A stretch of 64,000 nt of DNA from Pseudomonas borbori (GCF_900115555.1 NZ_FOWX01000001.1:218962-282961), one strand, 5' to 3'. Shown: positions 44,670 through 57,634, counted from the stretch's first letter. Notes: generated by a model from the sequence alone, not told the origin. Translations and numbers: made by a program.

Positions 44670-45578
44670 ATGAGTTCAATCGCAGTTTTCACCAAGGCCT
44701 CACCGCTGGATGCGCTGCAACGCTGGCTGCCCAAGCTGGTGTTGGCGCCGAGCATGCTGATCATCCTGGTCGGCTTCTATGGCTACATCCTCTGGACTTT
44801 TCTGCTCTCGTTCACCAGCTCGCGTTTCATGCCCAACTATTCCTGGGTTGGCCTGCAGCAGTACGCCCGCTTGTGGGACAACGACCGCTGGTGGGTGGCG
44901 AGCCAGAACCTGCTGGCCTTCGGCGGCCTGTTCATCGGCATCAGCCTGGTGATCGGCGTGCTGCTGGCGGTGCTGCTGGATCAGCGCATTCGCCGCGAAG
45001 GTTTTATCCGCACCATTTTTCTCTACCCCATGGCACTGTCGATGATCGTCACTGGCACCGCCTGGAAGTGGCTGCTCAACCCCGGCCTGGGCATCGACAA
45101 GATGCTCCGCGACTGGGGCTGGGAAGGCTTTCGGTTCGACTGGCTGGTGGACCCGGATCGGGTGGTCTACTGCCTGGTGATCGCCGCGGTCTGGCAGTCC
45201 TCGGGCTTCGTCATGGCGCTGTTTCTCGCCGGTTTGCGCGGGGTCGATCAGTCGATCATCCGCGCCGCCCAGGTCGATGGCGCCAGCCTGCCGAACATCT
45301 ACCTGCGCATTGTCCTGCCGAGCCTGGGCCCGGTGTTCTTCAGCGCCCTGATGATCCTCTCGCACATCGCGATCAAGAGCTTCGACCTGGTCGCCTCGAT
45401 GACCGCTGGCGGCCCCGGCTACGCCTCCGATCTGCCGGCGATGTTCATGTATGCCCACACCTTCACCCGTGGCCAGATGGGCCTCGGCGCCGCCAGTGCG
45501 ATCCTCATGCTCGGCGCGGTGCTGGCGATCCTGGTGCCCTACCTGTACTCCGAACTGCGAGGCAAACGTCATGACTAA
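44670..45578 (+). CDS. gtsB: Glucose ABC transporter permease
   Basis: A 302-residue inner-membrane permease with six predicted membrane segments. The cytoplasmic coupling (EAA-like) loop is QSIIRAAQVDGASLPNIYLRIVLPSLGP. It pairs with GtsC to form the channel and is MalF-like in family. The start at 44670 is set by GGAG 6-9 bases upstream; an earlier in-frame ATG lies inside the hairpin region. It overlaps gtsC by 8 bases. Confidence 0.95.
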   Translation: MSSIAVFTKASPLDALQRWLPKLVLAPSMLIILVGFYGYILWTFLLSFTSSRFMPNYSWVGLQQYARLWDNDRWWVASQNLLAFGGLFIGISLVIGVLLAVLLDQRIRREGFIRTIFLYPMALSMIVTGTAWKWLLNPGLGIDKMLRDWGWEGFRFDWLVDPDRVVYCLVIAAVWQSSGFVMALFLAGLRGVDQSIIRAAQVDGASLPNIYLRIVLPSLGPVFFSALMILSHIAIKSFDLVASMTAGGPGYASDLPAMFMYAHTFTRGQMGLGAASAILMLGAVLAILVPYLYSELRGKRHD

Positions 45579-46401
45579 GCCCGTCAGCCTGAGCCGCATG
45601 GCGATCTACGCCACTCTGTTGGCCGCCTGCGCGGTCTACCTGATCCCGCTGCTGATCATGCTGTTGACCAGCTTCAAGAGCCCGGAAGACATCCGCACCG
45701 GCAACCTGCTGTCCTGGCCCGAGGTATTCACCGCCATCGGCTGGCTGAAGGCCTGGGACGGGGTCGGCGGCTATTTCTGGAACTCGGTGAAGATCACCAT
45801 TCCGGCGGTGCTGATCTCCACCGTGATCGGCGCGTTGAACGGTTACGTGCTGGCCATGTGGCGTTTCCGCGGTTCGCAGCTGTTCTTCGGCCTGCTGCTG
45901 TTCGGCTGCTTTCTGCCGTTCCAGGTGGTGCTGCTGCCGGCGTCCTTCACCATCGGCCAGCTCGGCCTGGCCAACACCACCGGCGGCCTGGTGCTGATCC
46001 ATGTGGTCTACGGCATGGCCTTCACCACGCTGTTCTTCCGCAACTACTACGTGAGCATTCCGGATGCCCTGGTGCGGGCCGCAAGGCTGGATGGCGCGGG
46101 TTTCTTCACCATCTTCGGGCGCATCCTGCTGCCCATGTCGACCCCGATCATCATGGTCTGCCTGATCTGGCAGTTCACCCAGATCTGGAACGATTTCCTG
46201 TTCGGCGTGGTGTTCGCCAGCGGCGATACCCAGCCGATCACCGTGGCCCTGAACAACCTGGTCAACACCAGCACCGGGGCCAAGGAATACAACGTCGACA
46301 TGGCCGCGGCGATGATCGCCGGCCTGCCGACCCTGGTGGTCTATGTGCTGGCCGGCAAGTACTTCCTGCGTGGGCTGACTGCCGGCGCGGTCAAAGGTTA
46401 G
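45571..46401 (+). CDS. gtsC: Glucose ABC transporter permease
   Basis: The second permease subunit has 276 residues and six membrane segments; the EAA loop is PDALVRAARLDGAGFFTIFGRILLPMSTPII. It is MalG-like in family. Its start overlaps gtsB by 8 bases, and gtsD follows after 9 bases with GGAG in the gap, so subunits are made in step. Confidence 0.95.
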   Translation: MTKPVSLSRMAIYATLLAACAVYLIPLLIMLLTSFKSPEDIRTGNLLSWPEVFTAIGWLKAWDGVGGYFWNSVKITIPAVLISTVIGALNGYVLAMWRFRGSQLFFGLLLFGCFLPFQVVLLPASFTIGQLGLANTTGGLVLIHVVYGMAFTTLFFRNYYVSIPDALVRAARLDGAGFFTIFGRILLPMSTPIIMVCLIWQFTQIWNDFLFGVVFASGDTQPITVALNNLVNTSTGAKEYNVDMAAAMIAGLPTLVVYVLAGKYFLRGLTAGAVKG

Positions 46402-46410
46402 GAGAACGAT

Positions 46411-47562
46411 ATGGCAACCCTCGAACTGCGCAACGTCAACAAGTCCTACGGCAGCGGCCTGGTGGACACCCTGAAAAACATCGAGATCTCGATCGACTCC
46501 GGCGAGTTCCTGATCCTGGTCGGTCCTTCCGGTTGCGGCAAATCGACCCTGATGAACTGCATCGCCGGCCTGGAGAACATCAGCGGCGGCGCGATCCTGG
46601 TCGACGATCAGGACATCAGCGGCATGAGCCCCAAGGATCGCGACATCGCCATGGTCTTCCAGTCCTATGCGCTGTACCCGACCATGACCGTGAAGGACAA
46701 CATCGCCTTCGGCCTGAAGATGCGCAAGATGGCTCCGGCCGACATCGACACGGAAGTGGCGCGAGTGGCCAAGCTGCTGCAGATCGAGCACCTGCTCGGG
46801 CGCAAGCCCGGCCAGCTGTCCGGCGGCCAGCAGCAGCGCGTGGCGATGGGGCGGGCGCTGGCGCGGCGGCCGAAGATCTACCTGTTCGACGAGCCGCTGT
46901 CGAACCTCGACGCCAAGCTGCGGGTGGAGATGCGCACCGAGATCAAGCTGATGCACCAGCGCCTAAAGACCACCACGGTCTACGTCACCCACGACCAGAT
47001 CGAGGCCATGACCCTGGGCGACAAGGTGGCGGTGATGAAGGACGGCATCATCCAGCAGTTCGGCACCCCCAAGCAGATCTACAACGACCCGGCCAACCTG
47101 TTCGTCGCCAGCTTTATCGGCTCGCCGCCGATGAACTTCATTCCCCTGCGCCTGCAGCGCCGCGACGGCCAGTTGCTGGCCCTGCTCGACTCGGGCCAGG
47201 CCCGTTGCGAGCTGCCGCTGGGGGCGATGGAGGCGGGCTTCGAGGATCGCGAGGTGATCCTCGGCATTCGTCCCGAGCAGATCCTCCTGGCCACGGCCGA
47301 GAGCCGCAACCAGTCGTCGATTCGCGCCGAGGTCGAGGTCATCGAGCCCACCGGGCCGGACACCCTGGTGTTCGTCGAACTCAACCAGACCAAGGTCTGC
47401 TGCCGCATGGCCCCGGACGATGCGCCGCAGGTGGGGCAAACCCTGGAGCTGCAGTTCGATCCGGGCAAGGTGCTGCTGTTCGACGCCAAAACCGGCGAGC
47501 GCCTGCTGCCGGGCAAGTCCCGGGCGACCGAGGACAAGGTCGCCCGGTTGAAGATTGGTTGA
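46411..47562 (+). CDS. gtsD: Glucose ABC transporter ATP-binding protein
   Basis: The 383-residue ATPase subunit carries Walker [10 protein letters not shown] (about 37-45), Q-loop [10 protein letters not shown], signature LSGGQQQR, Walker [13 protein letters not shown] and switch His VYVTHDQ. A C-terminal MalK-type TOBE/regulatory domain (about 240-375) could respond to sugar status. It completes gtsABCD and is followed by a repeat block and the porin gene. Confidence 0.95.
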   Translation: MATLELRNVNKSYGSGLVDTLKNIEISIDSGEFLILVGPSGCGKSTLMNCIAGLENISGGAILVDDQDISGMSPKDRDIAMVFQSYALYPTMTVKDNIAFGLKMRKMAPADIDTEVARVAKLLQIEHLLGRKPGQLSGGQQQRVAMGRALARRPKIYLFDEPLSNLDAKLRVEMRTEIKLMHQRLKTTTVYVTHDQIEAMTLGDKVAVMKDGIIQQFGTPKQIYNDPANLFVASFIGSPPMNFIPLRLQRRDGQLLALLDSGQARCELPLGAMEAGFEDREVILGIRPEQILLATAESRNQSSIRAEVEVIEPTGPDTLVFVELNQTKVCCRMAPDDAPQVGQTLELQFDPGKVLLFDAKTGERLLPGKSRATEDKVARLKIG

Positions 47563-47587
47563 GTAGGGTGCACGCAGCGCTGCCAGG

Positions 47588-47723
47588 GTCGCTTCGGCGG
47601 TTGCTAAAGACAATCGGCAGCCTCGGCCCCTGGTGCGCACGGCGCACCCTACGCTGCACCTCGTTCCCGTAGGGTGCGCCGTGCGCACCGCTGGATTTCA
47701 CCGAATCCGTCGCTTCGGCGGTT
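47588..47723. repeat. Perfect inverted pair of the GTAGGGTGCGC repeat, flanked by direct repeats
   Basis: Two copies of the 22-base element (47632-47653 and 47668-47689) face each other as an exact inverted repeat with a 14-base spacer. The block is flanked by identical 15-base direct repeats GTCGCTTCGGCGGTT at 47588-47602 and 47709-47723. It lies between gtsD and the porin gene, where it can form a large hairpin. Confidence 0.9.
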
Positions 47724-47746
47724 ATCCGAAGCAGTTCACACAATAA

Positions 47747-49015
<1,269 letters not shown>

Positions 49016-49036
49016 TCGCCAGGTACGGGCAGGGCG

Positions 49037-49942
49037 ATGCTGCCGGCTAAGCCGCGGCGTTCGCCCGGCGTGCCGACAACCCGGCCGGGGGCTGCTGCAG
49101 AGCATCCCCTGGCCGGGTTGTTTGTGCCGTCCGCCGGGCCCGCCTTGCGCTGGGTGACCCGTCAGGAGCGCGAGTTGCTGCTGGTCGAGCATCCGCGTTT
49201 CCAGGCCGTATTCAGTCGTCAGGGCGGCCAACTGCTGCACTTCCAGCCGCGCGGTCAGCGCCCCTGGCTGTGGTGCGCCAGCCATTGGCCGCGGGTTGGG
49301 GCGATTCGCGGCGGCGTGCCGGTGTGCTGGCCCTGGTTCGGCCGTCACCCCAGCGAGAGCGGTTGGCCGTCCCACGGCTGGGCGCGGCTGAGCGACTGGC
49401 AGTTGCTCGGCAGCGAGGTGGACGAGCAGGGCATGCACCTGACCTGGCAGTTGCAGCTATGCGACTGGACGGTAACCCTGGAGGCCGAACTGGGCGAGCA
49501 GATGAGGTTGCGCCTGCGCACCTCGCACCAGGACAGCGAACCCTGCCGGCTCAGCCATGCCTTGCACGCCTACTGGCAGGTCAGCGATGTCGCGCGGGTG
49601 GCGTTGCTCGGCCTGGATGGCGCCCAGGGCTACGACCTGCTGACGCGCGACGACTGTCAACAGCACGGCGAACTGCGCGTCGAGGAGGGTTGCCACCGGA
49701 TCTTCCGTCCTGGCGCGCTCGTGCAGGTGCAGGATCTGGCCTGGCAGCGGCGCCTGCTGGTCGACACCCGTGGCGGCGCTAACAGCGTGGTCTGGCATCC
49801 GGGCAGCCGGCCCTTGACCGATGTGCGCTGGCGCGAGGCGCTGGGTTTTGTCTGTGTCGAGGCCGCCAGTTGCGGACCCGACAGCCTGTCCCTCGAACCG
49901 GGCGCGGAGGCCGTGCTGGAGTTGCAGGCCCGCCTGGGCTGA
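49037..49942 (+). CDS. D-hexose-6-phosphate mutarotase (YeaD family)
   Basis: The 301-residue beta-sandwich protein of the aldose-1-epimerase superfamily equilibrates alpha and beta glucose-6-phosphate, supplying the beta form to Zwf. The conserved active-site segments are GAIRGGVPVCWPWFGRHP, HGWARLSDW with its catalytic His, and a C-terminal Glu in VCVEAAS. The first about 35 residues are poorly conserved, so the true start may be later; AGGGCG precedes the ATG used. It follows the porin by 21 bases. Confidence 0.9.
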   Translation: MLPAKPRRSPGVPTTRPGAAAEHPLAGLFVPSAGPALRWVTRQERELLLVEHPRFQAVFSRQGGQLLHFQPRGQRPWLWCASHWPRVGAIRGGVPVCWPWFGRHPSESGWPSHGWARLSDWQLLGSEVDEQGMHLTWQLQLCDWTVTLEAELGEQMRLRLRTSHQDSEPCRLSHALHAYWQVSDVARVALLGLDGAQGYDLLTRDDCQQHGELRVEEGCHRIFRPGALVQVQDLAWQRRLLVDTRGGANSVVWHPGSRPLTDVRWREALGFVCVEAASCGPDSLSLEPGAEAVLELQARLG

Positions 49943-50092
49943 GTCCGTAGCCATTGCCGGGTATGACCAGGGTCGCGTACGACGCATCGGCGATTACCCC
50001 TTCAACCGGCTTCGTCCATGAGGTCGGTGGCTGGTCGGGCTTTCTGACGTGGATGGATTTCAGTTCGCGCCACGGATCGGGAACGATCAAAA

Positions 50093-50120
50093 GTAAATGT
50101 TGTAATAAAACAACATTTAC
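50093..50120. promoter_or_regulatory. HexR-like perfect palindrome upstream of pyk
   Basis: GTAAATGTTGT-AATAAA-ACAACATTTAC has perfect 11-bp arms and a 6-base spacer. Its core TGTTGTAATAAAACAACA differs from the zwf-side site (minus strand TGTAGTAATAAAAACAACA, 57551-57569) by one substitution and one base of spacing. It shares TTGTAAT and AAACAACA with the gap site. It lies just upstream of a candidate pyk promoter. An RNA hairpin ending the mutarotase transcript is the alternative, but there is no T-run after it. Confidence 0.75.
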
Positions 50121-50122
50121 CC

Positions 50123-50151
50123 TTGATGATTGGTGTTGTGTCGGATAACAA
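50123..50151 (+). promoter_or_regulatory. Candidate pyk promoter
   Basis: TTGATG (50123-50128) and TAACAA (50146-50151) are 17 bases apart, immediately after the HexR-like palindrome. The transcript would start about 125 bases before the pyk ATG. A repressor bound at 50093-50120 would reach the -35 box. The rest of 49943-50284 shows no gene. Confidence 0.5.
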
Positions 50152-50284
50152 TGGCATTGTTTGGTAAAGCAACTACGAATGTGGCTGCTTTCCGGGTGCT
50201 GGCGCAGTGAGCGGGTTGCCTGTTGTGCTCGCCGCCAGTGCCTTTGCCTATCCCTGTCCAAACCGTCGTTGAGGAGTCTGAGCT

Positions 50285-51733
50285 ATGCGCCGAAGAACCA
50301 AGATCGTGGCCACCCTGGGGCCGGCTACCGAGAGTCCCGAGGCGATCGAGGCGCTGGTTCAGGCCGGCGTCGATGTGGTGCGGTTGAACTTTTCCCACGG
50401 CAGCGCCCAGGAGCACATCGCTCGCGCTGTGCTGGTGCGGGAGATGGCGCGCAAGCATGGGCGCTTCGTCGCGGTGCTGGCCGATCTGCAGGGGCCGAAG
50501 ATCCGCATCGCCCGCTTCGCCGAGGGCAAGGTGCAGCTGTGCAAGGGCCAGGCCTTCGTCCTCGACGCCGGGCTGGACAAGAACGCCGGCGATGCCCAGG
50601 CGGTGGGCATCGACTACGAGGCGCTGATCAGCGATAGCCGCCCCGGTGACATCCTGCTGCTGGACGACGGCCGCATCGAACTGGTGGTGCGCCAGGTCGA
50701 ATCCAGTCAGTTGCTCTGCGAGGTGCTGGTCGGTGGCCCCCTGTCCAACAACAAGGGCATCAACCGCAAGGGTGGCGGCCTGTCGGCGACGGCCCTGACC
50801 GACAAGGATCGCCTCGATATTTGCACCGCGGCCGAGATGCAGGTCGACTACCTGGCGGTGTCCTTTCCCCGTGATGCCGCCGATATCCAGCTGGCGCGCC
50901 GCCTGCTGCATGAGGCCGGTGGCGAGGCCGGGCTGATCGCCAAGATCGAGCGGGCCGAGACGGTCAACGACCTCGCGGTGCTGGACGCCATTATCGAGGC
51001 CTCCGACGGGGTCATGGTGGCGCGTGGCGACCTCGGCGTGGAGATCGGTGATGCCGAGCTGGTCGCGGTGCAGAAGATGATCATCGAGCGCGCGCGCACG
51101 CTCAATCGGCTGGTGATCACCGCGACCCAGATGATGGAGTCGATGATCACCCAGTCGATGCCGACCCGCGCCGAGGTGTTTGATGTGGCCAACGCCGTGC
51201 TCGACGGCACCGATGCGGTGATGCTGTCGGCCGAGACCGCGGCCGGGGCCTATCCGGTGGAAACCGTCGAGGCCATGTGTCGGGTGATCGTCGGTGCGGA
51301 GAAGCACCCGCTGGCGCATCGCTCCAAGCACCGCATGGACGAAGTGTTCCACAAGATCGACGAGTCGATCGCCATGTCGGCGATGTACGCGGCCAACCAC
51401 CTGCACGGGGTCAAGGCGATCATCTGCATGACCGAGAGTGGCGACACGCCGCGGCTGATGTCGCGGATTCGCTCGCACCTGCCGATCTATGCCTTTTCCC
51501 GCAACCCGCGCACCCAGAGCCGGGTCGCGCTGTTCCGCGGGGTGCAGACCATTCCATTCGACAGCGACAGCTACCCGATCGCCGAGGTCAACGGCCGCGC
51601 AGTCGACGAGTTGCTGCGTTGCGGGGTGGTGGTCGAGGGCGATCACGTATTGATTTCGCGCGGCGATCACGCCAATGCCCAGGGTGGCACCAACTGCCTG
51701 CGGGTGATCCGCGTGGGCGATCGCATTTGTTAA
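50285..51733 (+). CDS. pyk: Pyruvate kinase
   Basis: Pyk converts phosphoenolpyruvate and ADP to pyruvate and ATP. The 482 residues start with [35 protein letters not shown]. The active-site Lys lies in [10 protein letters not shown], the Mg-binding Glu/Asp in [13 protein letters not shown], and [13 protein letters not shown] follows; the C-terminal allosteric domain begins near 345. GAGGAG 9 bases before the ATG supports the start. It heads pyk-ORF58-eno-gapN-gpmI, placed inside the ED locus, and follows a HexR-like palindrome. Confidence 0.95.
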   Translation: MRRRTKIVATLGPATESPEAIEALVQAGVDVVRLNFSHGSAQEHIARAVLVREMARKHGRFVAVLADLQGPKIRIARFAEGKVQLCKGQAFVLDAGLDKNAGDAQAVGIDYEALISDSRPGDILLLDDGRIELVVRQVESSQLLCEVLVGGPLSNNKGINRKGGGLSATALTDKDRLDICTAAEMQVDYLAVSFPRDAADIQLARRLLHEAGGEAGLIAKIERAETVNDLAVLDAIIEASDGVMVARGDLGVEIGDAELVAVQKMIIERARTLNRLVITATQMMESMITQSMPTRAEVFDVANAVLDGTDAVMLSAETAAGAYPVETVEAMCRVIVGAEKHPLAHRSKHRMDEVFHKIDESIAMSAMYAANHLHGVKAIICMTESGDTPRLMSRIRSHLPIYAFSRNPRTQSRVALFRGVQTIPFDSDSYPIAEVNGRAVDELLRCGVVVEGDHVLISRGDHANAQGGTNCLRVIRVGDRIC

Positions 51734-51747
51734 TCGAGGAGCTGCCT

Positions 51748-53218
<1,471 letters not shown>

Positions 53219-53222
53219 CGCC

Positions 53223-54845
53223 ATGACTACCAACCGCCTTGATAACCTGTTTCCGAGCCTGGCCGAGATTCCCGAGCAGTACCGTTTCGGCGCACCCATC
53301 GAGCAGCGCGACTACCTGGTCGATGGCCAGTTGCGCACCTGGGAGGGGCCGCTGGCCAGCGTACGCAGCCCGGTGTTCCTCAAGTCCGAGCAGGGCGAGC
53401 AGCAGGTAATCCTCGGCAGCACGCCGTTGCTCGACGCCGAGACTGCGCTGGTCGCTCTGGATGCCGCGGTGCGCGCTTATGCCAATGGCCAGGGCGCCTG
53501 GCCGAGCCTGCGCGTGGCCGAGCGCATCCAGCACGTCGAGACCTTCCTGGCACGCATGCGCGAGCAGCGCGAGCGGGTGGTCAAGCTGCTGATGTGGGAG
53601 ATCGGCAAGAACCTCAAGGATTCGCAGAAGGAGTTCGACCGTACCTGCGACTACATCGTCGACACCATCGAGGCGCTCAAGGAGCTGGACCGCCGCTCCA
53701 GCCGCTTCGAGCTGGAGCAGGATACCCTCGGCCAGATTCGTCGCGTGCCGCTGGGCGTGACCCTGTGCATGGGGCCCTACAACTACCCGCTGAACGAGAC
53801 CTTCACCACCCTGATCCCGGCGCTGATCATGGGCAACACCGTGGTGTTCAAACCGGCCAAGTTCGGCGTGCTGCTGATTCGTCCGCTGCTCGAGGCGTTC
53901 CGCGACAGCTTTCCGGCCGGGGTGATCAACGTGATCTACGGCAGCGGCCGGGAGACCGTCAGTGCGCTGATGGCCAGCGGCAAGATCGATGTGTTCGCCT
54001 TTATCGGCACCCACAAGGGCGCCAGCGACCTGAAGAAGCTGCACCCGCGCCCGCACCGGCTGCGCGCGGCCCTGGGCCTGGATGCGAAGAACCCGGGGAT
54101 CGTCCTGCCCGAGGTCGACCTGGATAACGCGGTCAGCGAGGCGGTCACCGGCGCGCTGTCGTTCAATGGCCAGCGCTGCACGGCGCTGAAGATCCTGTTC
54201 GTGCATGAGGATGTGGTCGAGCGCTTTCTCGAGCAGTTCGCCGCCAAGGTCGCCGCGCTCAAGCCGGGCATGCCCTGGGAGGAGGGCGTGAGCCTGACGC
54301 CGCTGCCCGAGCCGGGCAAGGTCGAGTACCTCGGCGGCCTGCTGGCCGATGCGCTGGAGCAGGGCGCGCAGGTAGTGAACGCCGGCGGCGGCGAAAGCCG
54401 CGGATCGTTCTTCTACCCGGCGCTGCTCTACCCGGTGAACCCGGCCATGCGCATCTACCAGGAGGAGCAGTTCGGCCCGCTGGTACCGGTGGTGCCCTAT
54501 CGCGACCTGCAGGCGGTGATCGACTACGTGCTCGATTCCGATTTCGGCCAGCAGCTGAGCATCTTCGGCAGCGACTCGGCCCAGGTAGGCCGGCTGGTCG
54601 ACGCCTTCGCCAACCAGGTGGGGCGGATCAACATCAACGCCCAGTGCCAGCGCGGCCCGGACAGCTTCCCGTTCAACGGGCGCAAGAACTCGGCCGAGGG
54701 CACCCTGTCGGTGCATGACGCGCTGCGGGTGTTTTCCATCCGCACCCTGGTGGCGACCAAATTCCAGGAGAGCAACAAGGCGCTGGTCAGCGAGATCATT
54801 CGCAACCGCGAGTCGAGCTTCCTGACCACCGACTACATCTTCTGA
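53223..54845 (+). CDS. gapN: GapN-like NADP-dependent glyceraldehyde-3-phosphate dehydrogenase (ALDH family), atypical active site
   Basis: The 540-residue aldehyde dehydrogenase resembles non-phosphorylating GAPDH, which oxidises glyceraldehyde-3-phosphate straight to 3-phosphoglycerate with NADP. Seen are the oxyanion Asn in [11 protein letters not shown], the cofactor Lys in VFKPAKFG, and nucleophile C319 in [11 protein letters not shown]. The usual general-base Glu, 34 residues before the Cys in most ALDHs (ELGGK), is Gly here (G285, in [12 protein letters not shown]), with D287 close by. GAGGAG before the ATG supports the start; eno ends 4 bases before. Its context makes a triose-phosphate substrate likely. 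Confidence 0.82.
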   Translation: MTTNRLDNLFPSLAEIPEQYRFGAPIEQRDYLVDGQLRTWEGPLASVRSPVFLKSEQGEQQVILGSTPLLDAETALVALDAAVRAYANGQGAWPSLRVAERIQHVETFLARMREQRERVVKLLMWEIGKNLKDSQKEFDRTCDYIVDTIEALKELDRRSSRFELEQDTLGQIRRVPLGVTLCMGPYNYPLNETFTTLIPALIMGNTVVFKPAKFGVLLIRPLLEAFRDSFPAGVINVIYGSGRETVSALMASGKIDVFAFIGTHKGASDLKKLHPRPHRLRAALGLDAKNPGIVLPEVDLDNAVSEAVTGALSFNGQRCTALKILFVHEDVVERFLEQFAAKVAALKPGMPWEEGVSLTPLPEPGKVEYLGGLLADALEQGAQVVNAGGGESRGSFFYPALLYPVNPAMRIYQEEQFGPLVPVVPYRDLQAVIDYVLDSDFGQQLSIFGSDSAQVGRLVDAFANQVGRININAQCQRGPDSFPFNGRKNSAEGTLSVHDALRVFSIRTLVATKFQESNKALVSEIIRNRESSFLTTDYIF

Positions 54846-54855
54846 GTGCGCATAC

Positions 54856-56382
54856 ATGACCACCCGAACCCTGATTATTCTGGATGGCGTCGGTTTGCGT
54901 CAGGAGGCCGAGGCCAATGCCCTGGCCGCGGCGCGCACGCCGACCCTGGACGGCCTGCTGCAGTGCTTTCCGCATAGCCGGATCGCCACTTCCGGGTTGG
55001 CCGTTGGCCTGCCCGAGGGGCAGATGGGCAACTCCGAAGTGGGCCACATGAACCTCGGCGCCGGCCGCGTGGTGTACCAGAACCTCACGCGTATCGACAA
55101 GGCCATCGCCAGCGGCGAGTTCGCCGCCAATCCGCCGTTGCTCGACCTGGTCGATGGCGCCCGGCGCCGCGGTGGCGCGGTGCACCTGCTCGGCCTGCTG
55201 TCGCCGGGCGGCGTGCACAGTCACAGCGAGCAGATACTCGCCGCCTGCCGGGTGCTGGCCGAGCGCGGTATCGAGCGGTTCTACGTGCACGCCTTTCTCG
55301 ATGGTCGCGACACCCCGCCAAAGAGCGCGCAGGCCTCGCTCGACGCGCTGCAGGCGGAGCTGGCGGGGCTGGGGCGCGGACGTGTCGCCTCGCTGATCGG
55401 TCGCTACTACGCGATGGATCGCGACAACCGCTGGCAGCGGATCAAGGCGGCCTATCGGCTGATCGTCGAGGGCCGCGCCGAGTTTCATGCGGCCAGTCCC
55501 GGCGAGGCACTGGGTGCGGCCTACGCGCGCGGCGAGTCGGACGAATTCGTCCGTGCCAGCGCCATCGGCGAGCCGGTGCAGGTGGCGGAGGAGGACGCGC
55601 TGATCTTCATGAATTTCCGTCCCGACCGGGCGCGCCAGCTCTGCCAGGCCCTGGTCGACCCCGGGTTCGACGGCTTCGCCCGGGCGAAGCCGATCGACAA
55701 GCAGCGCCTGCTGACCCTGACCCGCTATTCGGACCGACTCGATGGGCCTTGCGCCTATGCGCCGCAGGCTATCGCCAACAGCCTGGGCGAGTACCTGGCG
55801 GCGCTGGGCAAGACCCAGCTGCGCATCGCCGAGACGGAGAAATATGCCCACGTCACCTTCTTCTTCAATGGTGGGCGCGAGCAGCCGTTTGCCGGCGAGC
55901 AGCGGATTCTGATCCCCTCGCCGAGCGTCGCGTCCTACGATCTGCAGCCACAGATGAGCGCCCCGCAGCTGACCGAGCAGCTGGTGCAGGCGATCCGCAG
56001 TCAGGCCTTCGACCTGATCGTGTGCAACTACGCCAACGGCGACATGGTCGGGCACACCGGCAACTTCGCCGCCGCGGTGCAGGCGGTCGAGGCGCTGGAT
56101 GCCTGCCTGGCCGAGGTGGTCGAGGCGACTCTGGCGGCGGGCGGCGAGTGCCTGATCAGCGCCGATCACGGCAATGTCGAGCAGATGTGTGACGCCGCGT
56201 CGGGCCAGGTGCACACCGCGCACACCCTCAATCCGGTGCCGCTGATCCTGGTCAGCGGCCGCGCCGGGCAGTTCGCCCTGCGCGATGGCCGGCTGTGCGA
56301 CATCGCCCCGACGCTGCTGGAGTTGATGGGCCTGCCGGTGCCGGCGGAGATGGATGGACGGTCGCTGCTGGTGGTCGGTTAG
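54856..56382 (+). CDS. gpmI: 2,3-bisphosphoglycerate-independent phosphoglycerate mutase
   Basis: GpmI interconverts 3- and 2-phosphoglycerate with two Mn ions. The 508 residues carry the first metal Asp in LIILDGVG, the phospho-Ser S60 in [19 protein letters not shown], the substrate loop [14 protein letters not shown], and second-half metal motifs [22 protein letters not shown] and [11 protein letters not shown]. It follows gapN by 10 bases and ends the module, linking the GapN product to enolase. It converges on hexR across a repeat-filled gap. Confidence 0.95.
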   Translation: MTTRTLIILDGVGLRQEAEANALAAARTPTLDGLLQCFPHSRIATSGLAVGLPEGQMGNSEVGHMNLGAGRVVYQNLTRIDKAIASGEFAANPPLLDLVDGARRRGGAVHLLGLLSPGGVHSHSEQILAACRVLAERGIERFYVHAFLDGRDTPPKSAQASLDALQAELAGLGRGRVASLIGRYYAMDRDNRWQRIKAAYRLIVEGRAEFHAASPGEALGAAYARGESDEFVRASAIGEPVQVAEEDALIFMNFRPDRARQLCQALVDPGFDGFARAKPIDKQRLLTLTRYSDRLDGPCAYAPQAIANSLGEYLAALGKTQLRIAETEKYAHVTFFFNGGREQPFAGEQRILIPSPSVASYDLQPQMSAPQLTEQLVQAIRSQAFDLIVCNYANGDMVGHTGNFAAAVQAVEALDACLAEVVEATLAAGGECLISADHGNVEQMCDAASGQVHTAHTLNPVPLILVSGRAGQFALRDGRLCDIAPTLLELMGLPVPAEMDGRSLLVVG

Positions 56383-56409
56383 TTACCTGCCAGCCAGCTC
56401 GGTGACGTG

Positions 56410-56470
56410 CGTAGGGTGCGCCGTGCGCACCGCTGGGGCTTGTCGCTTGGTGCGCATGGTGCACCCTACG
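56410..56470. repeat. Inverted pair of the GTAGGGTGCGC repeat between gpmI and hexR
   Basis: An exact copy of the 22-base element (56410-56431) faces a slightly changed inverted copy (56449-56470) across 17 bases. A further half-copy (AAGGTGCACCGTGCGCACCG) lies at about 56521-56540. The convergent gap 56383-56593 has no gene. The hairpin may serve as a transcript end for both sides. Confidence 0.85.
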
Positions 56471-56593
56471 GGATGGTGGGCTTGTCGGTGGGGATGGGTA
56501 GGCAATCGCTGCATCGCAGTAAGGTGCACCGTGCGCACCGCTGGCGCTGGGTGCCTGGAGTGCATAACGCGCCCTGCGGGCTTTGATTCCGGG

Positions 56594-57463
56594 TCAGCTC
56601 GGTTCCTCGTCCAGCGGATAGCGGCTGGCGTTGAGGCTTTCCTTGATCTTGCGCAGGTGCGGCTGGAAGTCCACGCCGCGGCGCAGAGTCATGCCGGTGG
56701 CGAGTACGTCGAGCACGGTGAGCTGGATGATCCGCGAGGTCATCGGCATGTAGATGTCGGTGTCTTCCGGCAGCGGGATGTCCAGGCTCAGGGTGCTGGC
56801 CTGGGCCAGGGGCGAGCCGGCGGCGGTCAGGCCGAGTACCGAGGCGCCGTTTTCCCGGGCCAGGCGCGCCACCTCGACCAATTCGCGGGTGCGCCCGGTG
56901 TAGGAGATGATCACGAACAGGTCGCCGGTGTGGGCCACCGAGGCGAGCATGCGTTGCATCAGCACGTCGGCGTGGGCCGATACCGCCAGGTTGAAGCGGA
57001 AGAACTTGTGCTGTGCATCCAGTGCCACCGGGGCCGAGGCGCCGAGGCCGAAGAAGTGGATCTGCCGGGCCTGGATCAGTAGGTCGACCGCGCGGCTGAT
57101 CAGCTGCGGATCGAGGGACTGGCAGGCGCTGTCCAATGAGGCGATGGCGCTGCCGAAGATCTTGCGGGTATAGGCTTCGGGGGCGTCGTCGGCTTCCACT
57201 GCGCGGCTGACATAGGCGGCGCCGCTGGCCAGGCTTTGCGCCAGCTGCATCTTCAGCTCGGGGTAGCCGCTGACGCCGAACGAACGGCAGAAGCGGTTGA
57301 CCGTCGGTTCGCTGACCAGTGCGGCTTGGGCCAGGGCGGCGATACTCAGGCGGGTGGCTTGCTGCGGGTTGCGCAGAATCACCTCGGCGACTTTGCGCTC
57401 GGCCTTGTTCAGGCTGTCGAGTCGGCTCTGGATCTGCTCCAGAAGGTTGCGCACGCGGTCCAT
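56594..57463 (-). CDS. hexR: HexR transcriptional repressor (RpiR/MurR family)
   Basis: HexR represses zwf-pgl-eda, edd-glk and gap until 2-keto-3-deoxy-6-phosphogluconate binds. The 289 residues have an N-terminal RpiR helix-turn-helix (about 1-77, [33 protein letters not shown]) and a C-terminal SIS phosphosugar domain (about 125-265, [27 protein letters not shown]). The start at 57463 is preferred because AAGGA lies 6 bases upstream; the ATG at 57469 would abut it. It is divergent from zwf, its main target. Confidence 0.95.
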   Translation of the reverse strand: MDRVRNLLEQIQSRLDSLNKAERKVAEVILRNPQQATRLSIAALAQAALVSEPTVNRFCRSFGVSGYPELKMQLAQSLASGAAYVSRAVEADDAPEAYTRKIFGSAIASLDSACQSLDPQLISRAVDLLIQARQIHFFGLGASAPVALDAQHKFFRFNLAVSAHADVLMQRMLASVAHTGDLFVIISYTGRTRELVEVARLARENGASVLGLTAAGSPLAQASTLSLDIPLPEDTDIYMPMTSRIIQLTVLDVLATGMTLRRGVDFQPHLRKIKESLNASRYPLDEEPS

Positions 57464-57550
57464 TGTCATTCCTTAGCCAGGGCTGAAATTGCTGGCCTAT
57501 CGTACTGATGGGGCCAGGGAGCTACCATCGGAAAGTGTTTTTTAGCAAAA

Positions 57551-57569
57551 TGTTGTTTTTATTACTACA
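57551..57569. promoter_or_regulatory. HexR-like operator at zwf
   Basis: TGTTGT-N7-ACTACA is an imperfect palindrome overlapping the probable -35 region, 12 bases before a -10-like TAAAAT (57581-57586). It is very similar to the perfect palindrome upstream of pyk (50093-50120). It lies between hexR and zwf, where HexR operators are known in P. putida. Confidence 0.75.
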
Positions 57570-57634
57570 TCTGGCCTTGATAAAATCCCGGCTACAGGGT
57601 ATTTCTAGCTTAACTTGATAAAAGAACAAACATC

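Noticed and set aside
57464..57469. HexR start at the first ATG
   Set aside because: AAGGA directly touches that ATG; the next in-frame ATG at 57463 has correct spacing and the usual family N-terminus [10 protein letters not shown].
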